From Methanoculleus sp. 7T (lineage in GTDB: Archaea; Halobacteriota; Methanomicrobia; Methanomicrobiales; Methanoculleaceae), in contig NZ_JALPRP010000001.1 of assembly GCF_023195915.1 (NCBI RefSeq), positions 496,001 to 560,000 on the forward strand: 64,000 nucleotides of DNA, written 5' to 3'. Both the position numbers and the translations under genes were made by a program. This document shows, piece after piece, positions 34,558 through 43,909 of this stretch; position 1 is the stretch's first letter, and every line of letters starts with the position of its first letter. Under the pieces are notes generated by a model that was not told the DNA's origin, did not search any database, and saw nothing but the letters and a program-made list of their open reading frames with translations.

Positions 34558-35439
34558 ATGATGAAAGACTATTCCCTCTACAGCCGGGGAGGGGTCATCA
34601 CCGAGCGGAATGCAGACTATGCAACGATACGGTTGCGGATCCCGGCAGGGGTTCTCTCCGCAGCCCAGATCCGGCAGCTCGCCAAGATCAGTGAGAAGTA
34701 CGGAGACGGCTCTCTCCACCTCACCATGCGCCAGACGGCGGAGATCCCGCACGTGAACCCGGATAACCTCGAGAAGGTGGCCAAAGCCCTCGAGAAGAAC
34801 GGGACGCCCATCGGGGCGGAGAAGAACGAAGTAGTGAACATCATGGCCTGCCCGGGCACGGAGCGGTGCAAGTATGCCAACTGCGAGACGATCGATCTTG
34901 CGAAGAAGATCGACGAGCGGGTCTTCGGGAAGGAACTGCCGATACGACTCCGCATCGCCATATCCGGCTGCACCTACATGTGCAACAGTCCGCTTCTAAA
35001 CGACATCGGCATCATCGGCAGGATCCGGCCGCTGCGTACGCCCGGGCTCTGCACGGGGTGCGGCACTTGCGTGGAGTACTGCAAGCAGTGCGCCATAGCG
35101 CTGAAGAACGGCGTCTCCGTCCTCGAAGAGAGCAAATGCGTCCAGTGCGGCATCTGCATCCACTCCTGCCCCTACCACCTCCTGAAATCCGAGTACGATC
35201 ACTACCAGATCACGGTCGGCGGCCGGCGCGGGGCCTCACCCCAGATAGGGCGCGAACTCGTCACCGTCGAGACCGAGGAGGAGGCCATCGAGGTCGTCGA
35301 CCGCATCGTCTACTGGGTCTACCGGAGCGCCTGGAGCGACCGACTCCTTGCCGATCAGATGGATGAGATTGGGTTTGATAAGTTCAAGGAAGAGATCCAG
35401 AAAGCGTTCGGGCCGAAGGAACGTGCGGCAGGGGCTTGA
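34558..35439 (+). CDS. Small dissimilatory sulfite reductase-like protein (DsrLP)
   Basis: A 293-residue siroheme protein. The iron-sulfur/siroheme ligands are C98, C104, C138 and C142, in the order CX5C...CX3C (CPGTERC, CTYMC). A two-cluster ferredoxin insert follows (CTGCGTCVEYC at 165-175, CVQCGICIHSC at 194-204). The N-terminal ferrodoxin-like half contains LHLTMRQTAEIPHV. This matches the short methanogen proteins related to Fsr and DsrAB whose physiological role is unsettled; sulfite, nitrite or other reductions are proposed. It stands alone, ending in two U-runs. Siroheme shares precursors with cobamides, made by the upstream genes, but that link is inference. Confidence 0.88.
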   Translation: MMKDYSLYSRGGVITERNADYATIRLRIPAGVLSAAQIRQLAKISEKYGDGSLHLTMRQTAEIPHVNPDNLEKVAKALEKNGTPIGAEKNEVVNIMACPGTERCKYANCETIDLAKKIDERVFGKELPIRLRIAISGCTYMCNSPLLNDIGIIGRIRPLRTPGLCTGCGTCVEYCKQCAIALKNGVSVLEESKCVQCGICIHSCPYHLLKSEYDHYQITVGGRRGASPQIGRELVTVETEEEAIEVVDRIVYWVYRSAWSDRLLADQMDEIGFDKFKEEIQKAFGPKERAAGA

Positions 35440-35509
35440 AGCCCGGACCAGCAACCGGATCTAAAACACACAGGTAAGCAGGGCGGGAGTTCATTACATA
35501 AAGCACCCA

Positions 35510-35547
35510 TTTTTTAATTCAACCGAACCCCTGCAACTTTTCCTTTT
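35510..35547 (+). terminator. Double U-run after the DsrLP gene
   Basis: Runs of six T at 35510-35515 and a T-rich ACTTTTCCTTTTT ending about 35547 follow the stop at 35439 by 70-100 bases. Confidence 0.4.
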
Positions 35548-35731
35548 TGGGATACGATAATACTTCCATCCAAAGTGCGGGGGGAGCGGAGCTGAGGAGG
35601 ACCGGGCGGATATCAGCTACCCTAAGACCGGAAAGAGGAGCGCACGGATCGCGCCCCTACCCCCGCGCAAGAAGAGACGGCGATACGAAACCATGTTTTT
35701 GCACAAAAGGGGGCGCGGCCGGGGCCGGGAT

Positions 35732-36034
35732 CTAATAGCGGTACATCGAGCAGAACCCTTCGCCCGCATCGTCTTCGCACTCGATCGCAGAGCCGTCTCG
35801 GACAAGGGTGTTGAACATGACGGCGGCGTTGAGCAGGTTATCGTCCGGGTTTGCGCCTTGCCGGACACCGGTGAGGGCCTGCCGCTGCGGCGCCGGGATC
35901 GTCCGCTTGCCCACACGGACACCTGCACAGTGCCGACAGTAACCGCAGTGGGAGTAGACCGACACCTCGCGATCTGCGCACGCAACCGTCACCCGATCCT
36001 TCGCCTCGTCACGGTGAAACTCAAGCGTCTTCAT
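35732..36034 (-). CDS. Small cysteine-containing protein, function unknown
   Basis: A 100-residue protein starting MKTLEFHRDEAKDRVTVACADREVSV. It carries a tight cluster YSHCGYCRHCAGVR (three cysteines and two histidines) and a final cysteine in GFCSMYRY, so metal or iron-sulfur binding is likely. There is no membrane segment. It is divergent from tuf across a 178-base region. I do not recognise the family. Composition and a clean start support a real gene; no partner can be named. Confidence 0.55.
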   Translation of the reverse strand: MKTLEFHRDEAKDRVTVACADREVSVYSHCGYCRHCAGVRVGKRTIPAPQRQALTGVRQGANPDDNLLNAAVMFNTLVRDGSAIECEDDAGEGFCSMYRY

Positions 36035-36124
36035 GGTATGAAGAACGTAGATTTCCGGAGAATAAGATTCTGTCGATTACCAAGGTATTTCTTGAAATGC
36101 ACGCTCTTGGCGTGGATAGAAATG

Positions 36125-36134
36125 CTTTATATAG
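36125..36134 (+). promoter_or_regulatory. Strong TATA box of tuf
   Basis: CTTTATATAG preceded by purine-rich GAAATG (BRE-like) is the expected strong promoter of the elongation factor gene. GGAGG at about 36198-36203 serves as ribosome binding site before the ATG at 36213. Confidence 0.7.
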
Positions 36135-36212
36135 AGAACGTCGTATGTATAAGATACTCGCATAAGCAGGCTGTTCGAGCTGACAGGCCTATTTGAGTGG
36201 AGGATATTATCT

Positions 36213-37490
36213 ATGGCAGTTGAAAAGCCCCACATGAATTTAGCAGTAATCGGACACATCGACCACGGTAAGTCTACTACCGTCGGCCGGTTGCTCTTTG
36301 AGACCGGAGCCGTGCCGCCCCACATCATCGAGTCGTACAGGAAGGAAGCTGAATCCAAGGGTAAGGGCTCGTTCGAGTTCGCCTGGGTTATGGACAGCCT
36401 CAAGGAAGAGCGTGAACGTGGTATTACCATCGATATCGCCCACAAGCGGTTCGACACCGACAAGTACTACTTCACCGTTGTGGACTGCCCCGGCCACCGT
36501 GACTTCGTCAAGAACATGATCACGGGCGCATCTCAGGCAGACGCCGCACTGCTGGTCGTCGCCGCACCCGATGGCGTGATGGAGCAGACCAAGGAGCACG
36601 TCTTCCTGTCCCGTACGCTCGGCATCAACCAGTTGATCATCGGCATCAACAAGATGGATGTCGTCAAGTACGACGAGAAGCGCTACAACGAGGTCAAGGA
36701 CCAACTCTCTCAGCTGATCAAGATGGTCGGCTACAAGCCCGACGCCATCAGCTTCATCCCGATGAGCTCGTTCGTCGGTGACAACATCGGCAAGCGCAGC
36801 GAGAACACCCCTTGGTACAAGGGCCAGACGGTGCTCGAAGCACTCAACGCGCTCGTCGAACCCGAAAAGCCCACGAACCTTCCCATGCGTCTCCCCATTC
36901 AGGACGTCTACTCCATCTCCGGTATCGGAACCGTGCCCGTCGGCCGTGTCGAAACCGGTATCATGAAGAAGGGAATGAAGGTCAGTTTCATGCCCGCGAA
37001 CAAGGAGGGTGAGGTCAAGTCCATCGAGATGCACCACGAAGAGATCCCGCAGGCGCTTCCGGGCGACAACGTCGGGTTCAACGTCCGTGGCATCGGCAAG
37101 GGTGACATCCGCCGTGGCGACGTCTGCGGTCCCGCCGACGTGCCCCCGACCGTTGCAGACGAGTTCATCGCACAGGTCGTCGTGCTCCACCACCCAAGCG
37201 CCCTGACCGTCGGCTACACCCCGGTCTTCCACTGCCACACCGCACAGATCGCGTGCACCTTCGTCGAGCTCCAGAAGAAACTCGACCCCCGCACCGGTCA
37301 GGTCAAGGAAGAGAACCCCACGTTCCTCAAGACCGGCGATGCAGCAATCGTCAAGATCAAGCCCACGCGGCCCATGGTCATCGAGAAGGTCAAGGAGATC
37401 CCGCAGCTCGGACGGTTCGCTGTCCGTGATATGGGGTCGACTATCGCGGCAGGCATGTGTATCAACATCACGCCCAAGCAGATGAGATAA
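36213..37490 (+). CDS. tuf: Translation elongation factor 1-alpha
   Basis: A 425-residue archaeal EF-1A. The GTPase motifs are [15 protein letters not shown] (P-loop), [15 protein letters not shown] (G3) and NKMD (G4). The switch region contains [13 protein letters not shown]. Domains 2 and 3 follow, with [24 protein letters not shown]. It delivers aminoacyl-tRNA to the ribosome. It is preceded by a strong TATA box and Shine-Dalgarno sequence, and followed 31 bases later by the S10 gene. The codon use is highly biased, as expected for a highly expressed gene. Confidence 0.98.
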   Translation: MAVEKPHMNLAVIGHIDHGKSTTVGRLLFETGAVPPHIIESYRKEAESKGKGSFEFAWVMDSLKEERERGITIDIAHKRFDTDKYYFTVVDCPGHRDFVKNMITGASQADAALLVVAAPDGVMEQTKEHVFLSRTLGINQLIIGINKMDVVKYDEKRYNEVKDQLSQLIKMVGYKPDAISFIPMSSFVGDNIGKRSENTPWYKGQTVLEALNALVEPEKPTNLPMRLPIQDVYSISGIGTVPVGRVETGIMKKGMKVSFMPANKEGEVKSIEMHHEEIPQALPGDNVGFNVRGIGKGDIRRGDVCGPADVPPTVADEFIAQVVVLHHPSALTVGYTPVFHCHTAQIACTFVELQKKLDPRTGQVKEENPTFLKTGDAAIVKIKPTRPMVIEKVKEIPQLGRFAVRDMGSTIAAGMCINITPKQMR

Positions 37491-37520
37491 GAAGGTACCC
37501 ATAATTTTTTGGTGGCAGAT

Positions 37521-37829
37521 ATGCAAAAGGCCAGAATACGTCTTTCCGGAACTGACTTCGAAAAAATCGAGATGGTCTGTGATAGGATCAAAGAGATAGC
37601 AGAGCGCACCGGCGTCAATCTGGCAGGTCCGATCCCGCTACCCACGAAGAAACTCGTGGTGCCCACCAGGAAGAGCCCTGACGGCGAAGGTACCGCAACC
37701 TGGGATCGCTGGCAGATGCGGGTGCACAAGAGGCTCATCGACATCGACGCCGACGAGCGTGCACTGCGCCAGTTGATGCGCATTCAGGTTCCAAAAGACA
37801 TCGGCATTGAGATCGTGCTGGAGAGTTGA
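37521..37829 (+). CDS. rpsJ: 30S ribosomal protein S10
   Basis: A 102-residue archaeal S10. I use the ATG at 37521 ([23 protein letters not shown]) rather than the TTG at 37509, as it gives the normal length and follows GGTGG. The conserved [40 protein letters not shown] is present. It follows tuf as in most archaea and precedes a glycosylation-related membrane protein gene by 12 bases. Confidence 0.97.
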   Translation: MQKARIRLSGTDFEKIEMVCDRIKEIAERTGVNLAGPIPLPTKKLVVPTRKSPDGEGTATWDRWQMRVHKRLIDIDADERALRQLMRIQVPKDIGIEIVLES

Positions 37830-37841
37830 GGTGAGAGCGGC

Positions 37842-39566
37842 GTGAAGGCCGCCGTGTTCACGACACGGGTCCGTGAACGACTCTCATTCGAGGGGCTTTT
37901 CCTCCTCATACTTCTGGCCACAATTGCCCTCCGTTTTTACGCTCTCGACCTGAAGTTATTTCACCACGACGAGGCTATCCACGCGTGGTTCTCCTATAAG
38001 TTGCTGACCGAGGGGACCTATATCTACGACCCCATGTATCATGGGCCGTTCCTCTACTACACCACGGCCGGGATCTTCTCGCTCCTCGGAGACTCCGACC
38101 TTGTGGGCCGGATCATTCCAGCACTCTTCGGCACCGTGCTCGTCGCGCTGGTCTACCCGATCTACAAACTCGGCTATCTCGACAAGAAGCAGGCCCTAGT
38201 AGCAGCGCTCTTCCTTGCCGTGTCGCCGAATATGGTCTACTTCTCGCGGTTCCTCAGGAACGACATCTATATCGCCGTCTTCACGATGGCGCTCCTCGTC
38301 GCCCTCCTCTACTATTTCGAGCGGCACAAGATGCGGTATGCGCTGCTCGCCGGGGCGGCGATCGGTCTTGGGATGTCCGCAAAGGAGAACATGCCGATCA
38401 TCGTCCTGATCTTCGGAGTTTACCTCCTCTATCTGATCTGGACGCGGAAGGTGCGGCTGCCGGCCCACTGGGTCAGGGACTTTGCGCTCGGCGCCCTCGT
38501 CGTGGTCGGGATCATGGCGGTCTTCTACTCATCGTTCGGCGCCCATCCGGAGGTGCTCCTCGATGGATGGCTCCGGGCAATCGAGCACTGGACCTCCATG
38601 CACCAGATGCAGCGCCTCGGGGGGCCGCCGTACTTCTACCTCCTGCTCTTCATCCTCTACGAGGTGCCGATCCTGATCCTCGCTATCGTTGGGGTTCTGC
38701 AGTTCCTCGACCTCCGCGGCGCCGTCACCCGCTGGAGAGAGCGGAGGACACTGCATGATGATGTGCCGGGGGTTGCAACCCCGCCCGGAGATTCCGGAGA
38801 GGGTCCGGCGGTAGAGGAATCACCGGAGGCTGCAACCCTGCCTGTGGAACACGGGACGGCAACTGAGAACGAACCGAAGGCACAGAGATGGATAGACCGG
38901 CTCCGGGGAATCGTTACAGGCGGCGATAGGGGGTTCCAACCGGTCGACCGACAGAAAGAGTTCGCACGGTTCGCCATCTTCTGGATGCTCCTCTCGCTTG
39001 CGGCCTACGCTTACATCGGCGAGAAGGTGCCGTGGCTGATCCTCCACCAACTTCTGCCCATGATCTTCGTTGCAGTCTATGCGATGACGACGAAAAAGGC
39101 GGTCATCGCCGTCGCGGCGAGTATCTTCCTGGTCGTCATGACATTCCATGTGGCGTTCACCCCGGCGGACATCAACGAACCCATCGTGCAGGTGCAGAAC
39201 TCCGAAGACCTGCGGGAGGTCTTTGCGAAGATCGATGCCGCGGACCGCGTGGCAGTCGCGAGCGACTCATACTGGCCGCTGCCCTGGTATTACCGGGGCG
39301 AAAGAGCCTCGAAACTCTCTTACTATAGCCAGAAGGTAAGCGAGCCGACAATATACGGTGGAGATTTCGACCTCGTGATCACCCAAGACGCCGATACGTA
39401 TCCGACCTTGGACGGCTACACGAAGGCGACCTCTCGGCTGAACTACTGGTTCTCGTACGAGGAGAACAAGGATAGGCTGCTTGAGTACTACTTCCTACGG
39501 GACGGGAAGGTGGGGAGCAGAAACCTCGAGGTCTTCTCGAGGGTCCCCGCCGGGCCGACCGCGTAA
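37842..39566 (+). CDS. Agl23-type membrane glycosyltransferase-like protein
   Basis: A 574-residue membrane protein starting with GTG, related to dolichyl-phosphate-mannose mannosyltransferases and the archaeal flippase-associated Agl23 family. The first loop contains LKLFHHDEAIHAWFSYKLL with the acidic residue expected for catalysis, and YDPMYHGPFLYYTTAG. About ten membrane segments are visible. A charged low-complexity loop near residues 310-365 is poorly conserved. It likely moves a lipid-linked sugar in surface protein glycosylation. It follows rpsJ by 12 bases and may be partly read through from the tuf operon. Confidence 0.85.
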   Translation: MKAAVFTTRVRERLSFEGLFLLILLATIALRFYALDLKLFHHDEAIHAWFSYKLLTEGTYIYDPMYHGPFLYYTTAGIFSLLGDSDLVGRIIPALFGTVLVALVYPIYKLGYLDKKQALVAALFLAVSPNMVYFSRFLRNDIYIAVFTMALLVALLYYFERHKMRYALLAGAAIGLGMSAKENMPIIVLIFGVYLLYLIWTRKVRLPAHWVRDFALGALVVVGIMAVFYSSFGAHPEVLLDGWLRAIEHWTSMHQMQRLGGPPYFYLLLFILYEVPILILAIVGVLQFLDLRGAVTRWRERRTLHDDVPGVATPPGDSGEGPAVEESPEAATLPVEHGTATENEPKAQRWIDRLRGIVTGGDRGFQPVDRQKEFARFAIFWMLLSLAAYAYIGEKVPWLILHQLLPMIFVAVYAMTTKKAVIAVAASIFLVVMTFHVAFTPADINEPIVQVQNSEDLREVFAKIDAADRVAVASDSYWPLPWYYRGERASKLSYYSQKVSEPTIYGGDFDLVITQDADTYPTLDGYTKATSRLNYWFSYEENKDRLLEYYFLRDGKVGSRNLEVFSRVPAGPTA

Positions 39567-40300
39567 GGAACCTTTCAATTCGTTTTGAACTCGGGCCCGG
39601 CCGCCCTTACCCACCGACAGGGCAGGTGCCGGGATCGGTTCCCTTGTCGGGCTTCCCGGGACTGTGGACCGTGGTGGCCTATACATCTAGCGGGGCTCGA
39701 ACGCCTACTGTGCCACCAGGCCTACTGCGCACCGCCAGGTGCGCAGGCTGAGGGAAAGCCGTGCCCGGGGCCACAGGCGGAGGGATAGTCTGGGCCCTGG
39801 CCTTCCCCGGGCCTGTCCCCAGGTTCATCCCTAGACACTGGACCGTGGCGGCCAGCGCACCTGACGGTGCTCGAACGCCCGCTGTGCCACCGGGCGTTTA
39901 TCGCATCCGGGGGAGGGGACAGGGGAGGGGGGTGGGCTCCCCTCCCCGCAGGGGGACACGGGTCAGTTCCTCCCGCCCCCCACCCCGCCCGCGCTTCGCG
40001 CTCCTCACTCATATCTAACGGTGCTCAAGCTCCGCTCCTGCCGGGAGCGTCGTTACTCGAAGACCTTCGGTCTTCTCACGCTCACTTCGGTCGACGACTC
40101 ACAGCCTCGCGTGCTCGGTCTCCTTCCACATCGGAGAGGCCGCCCCAAACTCCTCCCGGTCTCCCCTCACCAGAGGAACTTCAGGACGGCTAGATAAACA
40201 TAGGGCACGTATCAAGAGAGAAAAGAAAACCAAAACAGCAGGCACCGGTTGTGAGATACAACCGAAAATTGGGTGCGAAAAGAGGGTTTTTCGCCGAGCG
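39567..40300 (+). repeat. Non-coding gap with dispersed repeat copy F
   Basis: The gap holds two tandem versions of the TGGACCG...GCTCGAACGCC...GTGCCACC module (39664-39722 and 39839-39898), and the GGAAAGCCGTGCC block shared with 22427-22523. It also has an inverted G-rich hairpin (39921-39948), a GCTCAAGCTCCGCTCCTGCC module, and AAGACC-TTC-GGTCTT at 40058-40077. It ends in ordinary sequence by about 40190. No gene is supported. Confidence 0.65.
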
Positions 40301-41386
40301 TTATCCAAGCTCGTCCCAACCGGTCTTTCTCCGGTAGAGCACAATACCCGCGACGACGAGGACGACAACAACCCCAATACCGACATAGAGGAGAAGGTTA
40401 CCGCCGAAGTTGAAGCCCTCCCCGATCTTCTCCCGGAGGGCGGTCGCCTCACCCAGTGCTTCGTTTGCTTTCGCCGTGCCGTCGGCCGCCTTCGAGCGTG
40501 CCAGCGGATAGTTGTTCGCATTCAGGTTATCCTTTGCCTGAGTGTAGAACTGGACGGCGCTCTCGCGCTTGGTCACGATGGAGACTACCTGCGGGTCGCC
40601 GCCCATGGAGCGGTTCTCGACGAAGTAGGTGATCAGGCCATCGAGGGATTCGAGCGTCGCGGCGGTGTTGGAGACTTCCTTCTCGGCCCATGCCTTGTCA
40701 AGGAGCGACTTCGCCTCGTCCATGTCTTTCGTGGCGGTGGCAAGGTATCCCGCCGCCTTCGACGGCCCTGCGGATGCAGCGTCATTGAGCGCCTTGCTGG
40801 CCTCATCGTACTTGGCCTGCGCGGCAGAGACGTCCACACCCTGTGAGGCTTTGTCGTCGATATCGGCCTTCAGGTCTTTGAGTTGCTGCTGCTGGGCGGA
40901 GAGCGAACTCTCGACCTGGTCCGGGTTCACGACATCGCGGGTCACGATATGTTCGTCGACGACCTCTTTGTCCTTAAGGTGCTGGATCCTCGTCACCTCG
41001 ATCTTCCCGCTCGTGCTCGAGGGCACGGTGCCGTGCATGTCGACGACCAATTCGATCTTTCCCTCCCCGTACGAGAGTTCGAACTCGGTCATAACGGGGT
41101 AGTATCCACCCTTCGCGACCTTGTTGATCTCAATCCCGTCACGGAGGATCTTGAATTCCCAAGAGGGATTCTGCAGCCCGGTGCTGAACTCAAACGATTC
41201 ATCGTTCGAATTAGAGCGGTCCATGCTGTAGGTTAGCACATAGTGCGCGGTCACCTTCTGGTTGGGTTCGAGGGCCCCACTCTCGGGGTTGATCTTCTCG
41301 GTCTTGACATTGAACGCCGATGCCGCCTGCACGACACAGATCAGTGCCAGCAGGAGGATGATCCATCTGCCGATATTTGCCTTCAT
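40301..41386 (-). CDS. Exported coiled-coil protein with C-terminal membrane anchor
   Basis: A 361-residue protein with four parts. A signal peptide (IILLLALICVVQAASAF) leads a beta-rich outer domain (to about residue 155). An alanine-rich helical/coiled-coil region follows (about 165-320, with QQQQLKDLKADIDDKA and TATKDMDEAKSLLDKA). A single membrane segment, LLLYVGIGVVVVLVVAGIVLY, is followed by a short basic tail. It should face outside and be anchored by its C-terminus. It starts nine bases after cetZ in the same direction, so the two are co-transcribed; a link between the tubulin-like filament and the cell surface is an attractive inference. I know no characterised relative. Confidence 0.75.
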   Translation of the reverse strand: MKANIGRWIILLLALICVVQAASAFNVKTEKINPESGALEPNQKVTAHYVLTYSMDRSNSNDESFEFSTGLQNPSWEFKILRDGIEINKVAKGGYYPVMTEFELSYGEGKIELVVDMHGTVPSSTSGKIEVTRIQHLKDKEVVDEHIVTRDVVNPDQVESSLSAQQQQLKDLKADIDDKASQGVDVSAAQAKYDEASKALNDAASAGPSKAAGYLATATKDMDEAKSLLDKAWAEKEVSNTAATLESLDGLITYFVENRSMGGDPQVVSIVTKRESAVQFYTQAKDNLNANNYPLARSKAADGTAKANEALGEATALREKIGEGFNFGGNLLLYVGIGVVVVLVVAGIVLYRRKTGWDELG

Positions 41387-41395
41387 AACGCCTCC

Positions 41396-42562
41396 TCACT
41401 CGAATAGCGGCTCTATGCCGTCGTCGAACATGTTAGAGCGTTTCTCCTTCGATTTGAGGACATCTTCCTTCGTGGATTTTGCAATCTCGAGGAGTTCGGT
41501 GATCCGGGGAGCGTTCCCGATAGTCGCGAGAACCACCACAGCTGCAACGTAGTCGCTCTGCACCGGGTAATCACCGCCACGCACCTCGACGCCGGCGATG
41601 TTCTCCTCCACCCAACTCTTCGACTTCTCCACGCCCTTCCGGTCCATCTCATCCGGCGGGCCCGCGAGGAGGACCAGCGCCCGTTCGGCCGTCGAGTAGT
41701 CGCACGGCAGGGTCAGGCGTCCGAGCATGGCCCGCCTGACGAGGGCTATGATCTTCGCCGACTTGTCCTCACCGGTCAGCACCTCCTCGGTCTTCTCCTT
41801 CTTCCGCAAGAGGCCGGAGAAGATCCCCTGCGACTGCTTCGTTCGGGGGCTGACCTTCTCGCTGATGGCATATCCGACGGAACTGATGCCGCCGCCGCGC
41901 AGGGTGTTGATGACCTCGCTTGAGTCCACGACCATCTCACCGACGCCCGCCTTGCCGACCTCCCCTGCACGGAAGAGCACGCCGAACCGGCGGACGATCT
42001 CGTCGTTCAGCCGCGTGTAGGCATCCTTGACGCTCTCTCCCTCGTTCTTCCATGCGCTGTTATCGAAAATAAAGGTGTTATCCGCCTCGTTCACCAGGGT
42101 GCTCAGGGAACGGGCCGCATTATACGAATAGAGCCGGCCTTCTTCAGGGGCAGGCAGGATGCCGATTGCATAGACAGGCTCCCGATAGATACGCTTTAAG
42201 TGCCGGGCAAGGACCGGTGAACCACCCGAGCCCGTTCCGCCGCCGAGGCCTGCGACGATGACGAAGGCATCGACATCGTGCGTGCCCCTTGAGTCGATGG
42301 CGTTGATGATGCTGTCGATCTCATCGGCGGTCACCCGAGCCCCGGTCACGTTATCGGTCCCGACACCGTGGCCCTTGACCACCGTCTGCCCGATGAGGAG
42401 CCGGTCCTTGAGCTCGATGTTCTTAAGCCCCATCAGATCGGTGCGTGCCGTGTTTACTACGATTCCTCTGAAATTCTGAGACTGCAATCGTTTATCCTGT
42501 TCTATGAACATATCGACGATTTTGCCCCCTGCTTGACCGAATCCTATGAAGAAGACCCTCAT
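41396..42562 (-). CDS. cetZ: CetZ-type tubulin/FtsZ-family GTPase
   Basis: A 388-residue tubulin-superfamily protein. It has the start MRVFFIGFGQAGGKIVDMFI, an AVNT-like VVNTARTDL and the GTP signature GGGTGSG at residues 107-113, then YSYNAARSL. The C-terminal half is longer and distinct from FtsZ, as in CetZ proteins that control cell shape in haloarchaea. Catalytic T7-like residues lie around NDEIVRRFG. It is divergent from the oxidoreductase at 42677 and co-transcribed with a membrane-anchored coiled-coil protein. Its role in shape or motility here is inferred. Confidence 0.88.
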   Translation of the reverse strand: MRVFFIGFGQAGGKIVDMFIEQDKRLQSQNFRGIVVNTARTDLMGLKNIELKDRLLIGQTVVKGHGVGTDNVTGARVTADEIDSIINAIDSRGTHDVDAFVIVAGLGGGTGSGGSPVLARHLKRIYREPVYAIGILPAPEEGRLYSYNAARSLSTLVNEADNTFIFDNSAWKNEGESVKDAYTRLNDEIVRRFGVLFRAGEVGKAGVGEMVVDSSEVINTLRGGGISSVGYAISEKVSPRTKQSQGIFSGLLRKKEKTEEVLTGEDKSAKIIALVRRAMLGRLTLPCDYSTAERALVLLAGPPDEMDRKGVEKSKSWVEENIAGVEVRGGDYPVQSDYVAAVVVLATIGNAPRITELLEIAKSTKEDVLKSKEKRSNMFDDGIEPLFE

Positions 42563-42602
42563 TCAGCTTCACACCCTCATATTAACTAATCAATAATATC
42601 GA

Positions 42603-42619
42603 CGTTTATGTATAAAGAC
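42603..42619 (-). promoter_or_regulatory. TATA box of cetZ
   Basis: On the minus strand GTCTTTATACATAAACG forms a TATA element. It is followed by a leader of about 25-30 bases with GAGGGTG shortly before the ATG at 42562. Confidence 0.5.
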
Positions 42620-42646
42620 GTTGTATACTGTATTACCCAAAAATGT

Positions 42647-42655
42647 TCTTATAAT
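42647..42655 (+). promoter_or_regulatory. TATA box of the FAD oxidoreductase gene
   Basis: TCTTATAAT is centred 26 bases before the ATG at 42677, so transcription should start at the start codon (leaderless). Confidence 0.45.
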
Positions 42656-42676
42656 TATCAGACGCCGTGGTGAGAA

Positions 42677-43909
42677 ATGAAGATCTGCATTGTAGGGGGA
42701 GGTCTATGCGGTCTGGTCTCGGCTCTCGAACTCGCCGGAGCACACCAAGTAGATCTCTTCGAGCGAAGGCCTATTCCGGGCGGCTGTCTCGGTTCGTACC
42801 GGATAGGCGATTACTGGATCGAAGAGTACTACCACCATTGCTTCTCCGGCGATACCAGCCTGCTCGGCCTCCTCGATAGGCTCCAGGTGACCGACCGGCT
42901 GGAATGGCTCCGAGGATCCACCGGCTACTACGTCGACGGAACCATTCATCCGCTCACCACCCCGCTCGAGATCCTGCGATATCCTCACCTCACGTTCACC
43001 GAGAAGGCCCGCCTTGGTCTGCTGACCCTGCGTTCCCGGCGGCTCGATGTATCGGACCTCGACGGCATCACCGCAAAGGACTTTATCCTGGAGAACCTCG
43101 GCCCCGGCATCTACGCCTCGTTCTTCGAACCGCTCCTAAAGAGCAAGTTTGGGGAGCGCCGCGGCGAGGTCTCCGCAGCCTGGCTCATATCCCGAATTGC
43201 GATCAGATCGGACCGGGGCGCCGGGGGCGAGCGTCTGGGCTACCTGAAGGGGGGGTTCCAACACCTCATCGCCCGGCTCCAAGAAGAGGTGACGGGACGG
43301 GGCGGATCGGTCATGCTCGACTCTCCCATCAAAGAGATACGGCGAGAAGGCAAGGGTTGGCTCGTCGACGGAGAAGTCTACGACGCGGTCGTATCGACAC
43401 TCCCCCCGCAGGTGACCGCGGACCTCACGGGTCTGGATATCGCCCCGGTCCCCTATCAAGGCGCCGCCTGCATGACCCTCGCACTCGACCGAGACGTCAC
43501 CGACGGCATCTACTGGCTAAACATGAAGGATGCGGCTCCCTACGGTGCAGTGGTCTCGCACACCAACTTCGCCCCGCTGGAATGGTACGGGGAGCATCTT
43601 GTCTACCTTGCCTCGTACTTCACCGACCGGCTCCCGGAGGGCTTCGAGCAGTCGATGCTTGCTGACTTCTGCAGGCGGTTCTCCGTCAGCGAGGACGAGG
43701 TGCACTGGCACCGGCTTGCCGTCGACCCGTATGCGGGCCCGGTCTACACGACCGGACTCCGGGACCGCCTGCCCGCGTACGAAGAGCACGGCCTCTTCCT
43801 CGCCGGGATGTTCAGCCCCCCGAACTACCCTGAGCGGAGCATGAACGGCTCCATCGTCGCCGGAGAGGAAGTGGCGAAACGGGTTCTCGCGAGGTATCCG
43901 GATGCATGA
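42677..43909 (+). CDS. FAD-dependent amine-oxidase-like oxidoreductase
   Basis: A 410-residue flavoprotein with the N-terminal Rossmann motif IVGGGLCGLVSALELAG and ERRPIPGGCLGSY. It also has the C-terminal FAD signature GLFLAGMFSPPNYPERSMNGSI. It resembles protoporphyrinogen-oxidase/phytoene-desaturase and UDP-galactopyranose-mutase-like proteins. In glycosylation clusters such enzymes often reduce or rearrange polyprenyl or sugar substrates. It overlaps the GT2 gene by eight bases and is the first of a four-gene cluster of membrane glycolipid genes. The substrate is not known. Confidence 0.85.
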   Translation: MKICIVGGGLCGLVSALELAGAHQVDLFERRPIPGGCLGSYRIGDYWIEEYYHHCFSGDTSLLGLLDRLQVTDRLEWLRGSTGYYVDGTIHPLTTPLEILRYPHLTFTEKARLGLLTLRSRRLDVSDLDGITAKDFILENLGPGIYASFFEPLLKSKFGERRGEVSAAWLISRIAIRSDRGAGGERLGYLKGGFQHLIARLQEEVTGRGGSVMLDSPIKEIRREGKGWLVDGEVYDAVVSTLPPQVTADLTGLDIAPVPYQGAACMTLALDRDVTDGIYWLNMKDAAPYGAVVSHTNFAPLEWYGEHLVYLASYFTDRLPEGFEQSMLADFCRRFSVSEDEVHWHRLAVDPYAGPVYTTGLRDRLPAYEEHGLFLAGMFSPPNYPERSMNGSIVAGEEVAKRVLARYPDA

